From: JBDREF01 sp043820045
GTDB taxonomy: Bacteria > Planctomycetota > Phycisphaerae > Sedimentisphaerales > Anaerobacaceae
Length of the DNA stretch: 5,448 nucleotides
NCBI GenBank assembly: GCA_043820045.1
Contig: JBDREF010000290.1
Location: forward strand, 1-5,448
Direction: 5' to 3'
Under the pieces are notes generated by a model. It was given only the letters and a program-made list of their open reading frames with translations, searched no databases and was not told the DNA's origin. Below, one piece after another: positions 5,443 to 5,448 of the stretch. Each line of letters starts with the position of its first letter. Within the stretch, counting starts at the first letter, position 1. A program made the position numbers and the translations under genes.

Positions 5443-5448
5443 TACTGT

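Overview
The window looks like a piece of chromosome from an environmental, Gram-negative-type bacterium. Gene content and protein style (a ribH-nusB pair, a secreted esterase-like hydrolase opening with LWPDGAPGAKG, a secreted RraA-family protein) suggest Planctomycetota, perhaps a Phycisphaerae relative. That placement is inference from recall of protein style, not from a search. There are seven protein-coding genes, two of them close to or cut by the window edges. I see no tRNA, rRNA, CRISPR array, insertion sequence or phage gene.

Left part (1-2652): a truncated tetratricopeptide-repeat gene runs leftward out of the window. A 328-bp divergent spacer follows, carrying an unusual TTTTGC/GCAAAA inverted-repeat cluster and a good sigma-70-like promoter. 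From that promoter the plus strand reads ribH (lumazine synthase, riboflavin synthesis), nusB (transcription antitermination factor) and, after 105 bp with its own likely promoter, a ParA/Soj-type ATPase with a 110-residue acidic, low-complexity tail and no ParB gene beside it.

Middle part (2722-4703): two divergent genes, each with a signal peptide and a textbook AGGAGG ribosome-binding site, share a 152-bp AT-rich spacer with short repeats. One is an alpha/beta hydrolase of the BD-FAE/acetyl-esterase type with an intact Ser-Asp-His triad. The other is an RraA/HMG-aldolase-fold protein that appears to be exported, which is odd for a family known mainly from the cytoplasm. The pair may serve a joint extracytoplasmic catabolic task.

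Right part (4717-5448): a leftward gene encodes only the catalytic (CoA acyltransferase) domain of a 2-oxoacid dehydrogenase E2 subunit. It has no lipoyl or subunit-binding domain, and its signature DHRxxDG is changed to DRRVVNE, so the catalytic histidine is gone. This and the exported RraA-like protein are the most unusual items. No complete new multi-gene system is evident; the window is mainly housekeeping genes plus a few divergent family members.
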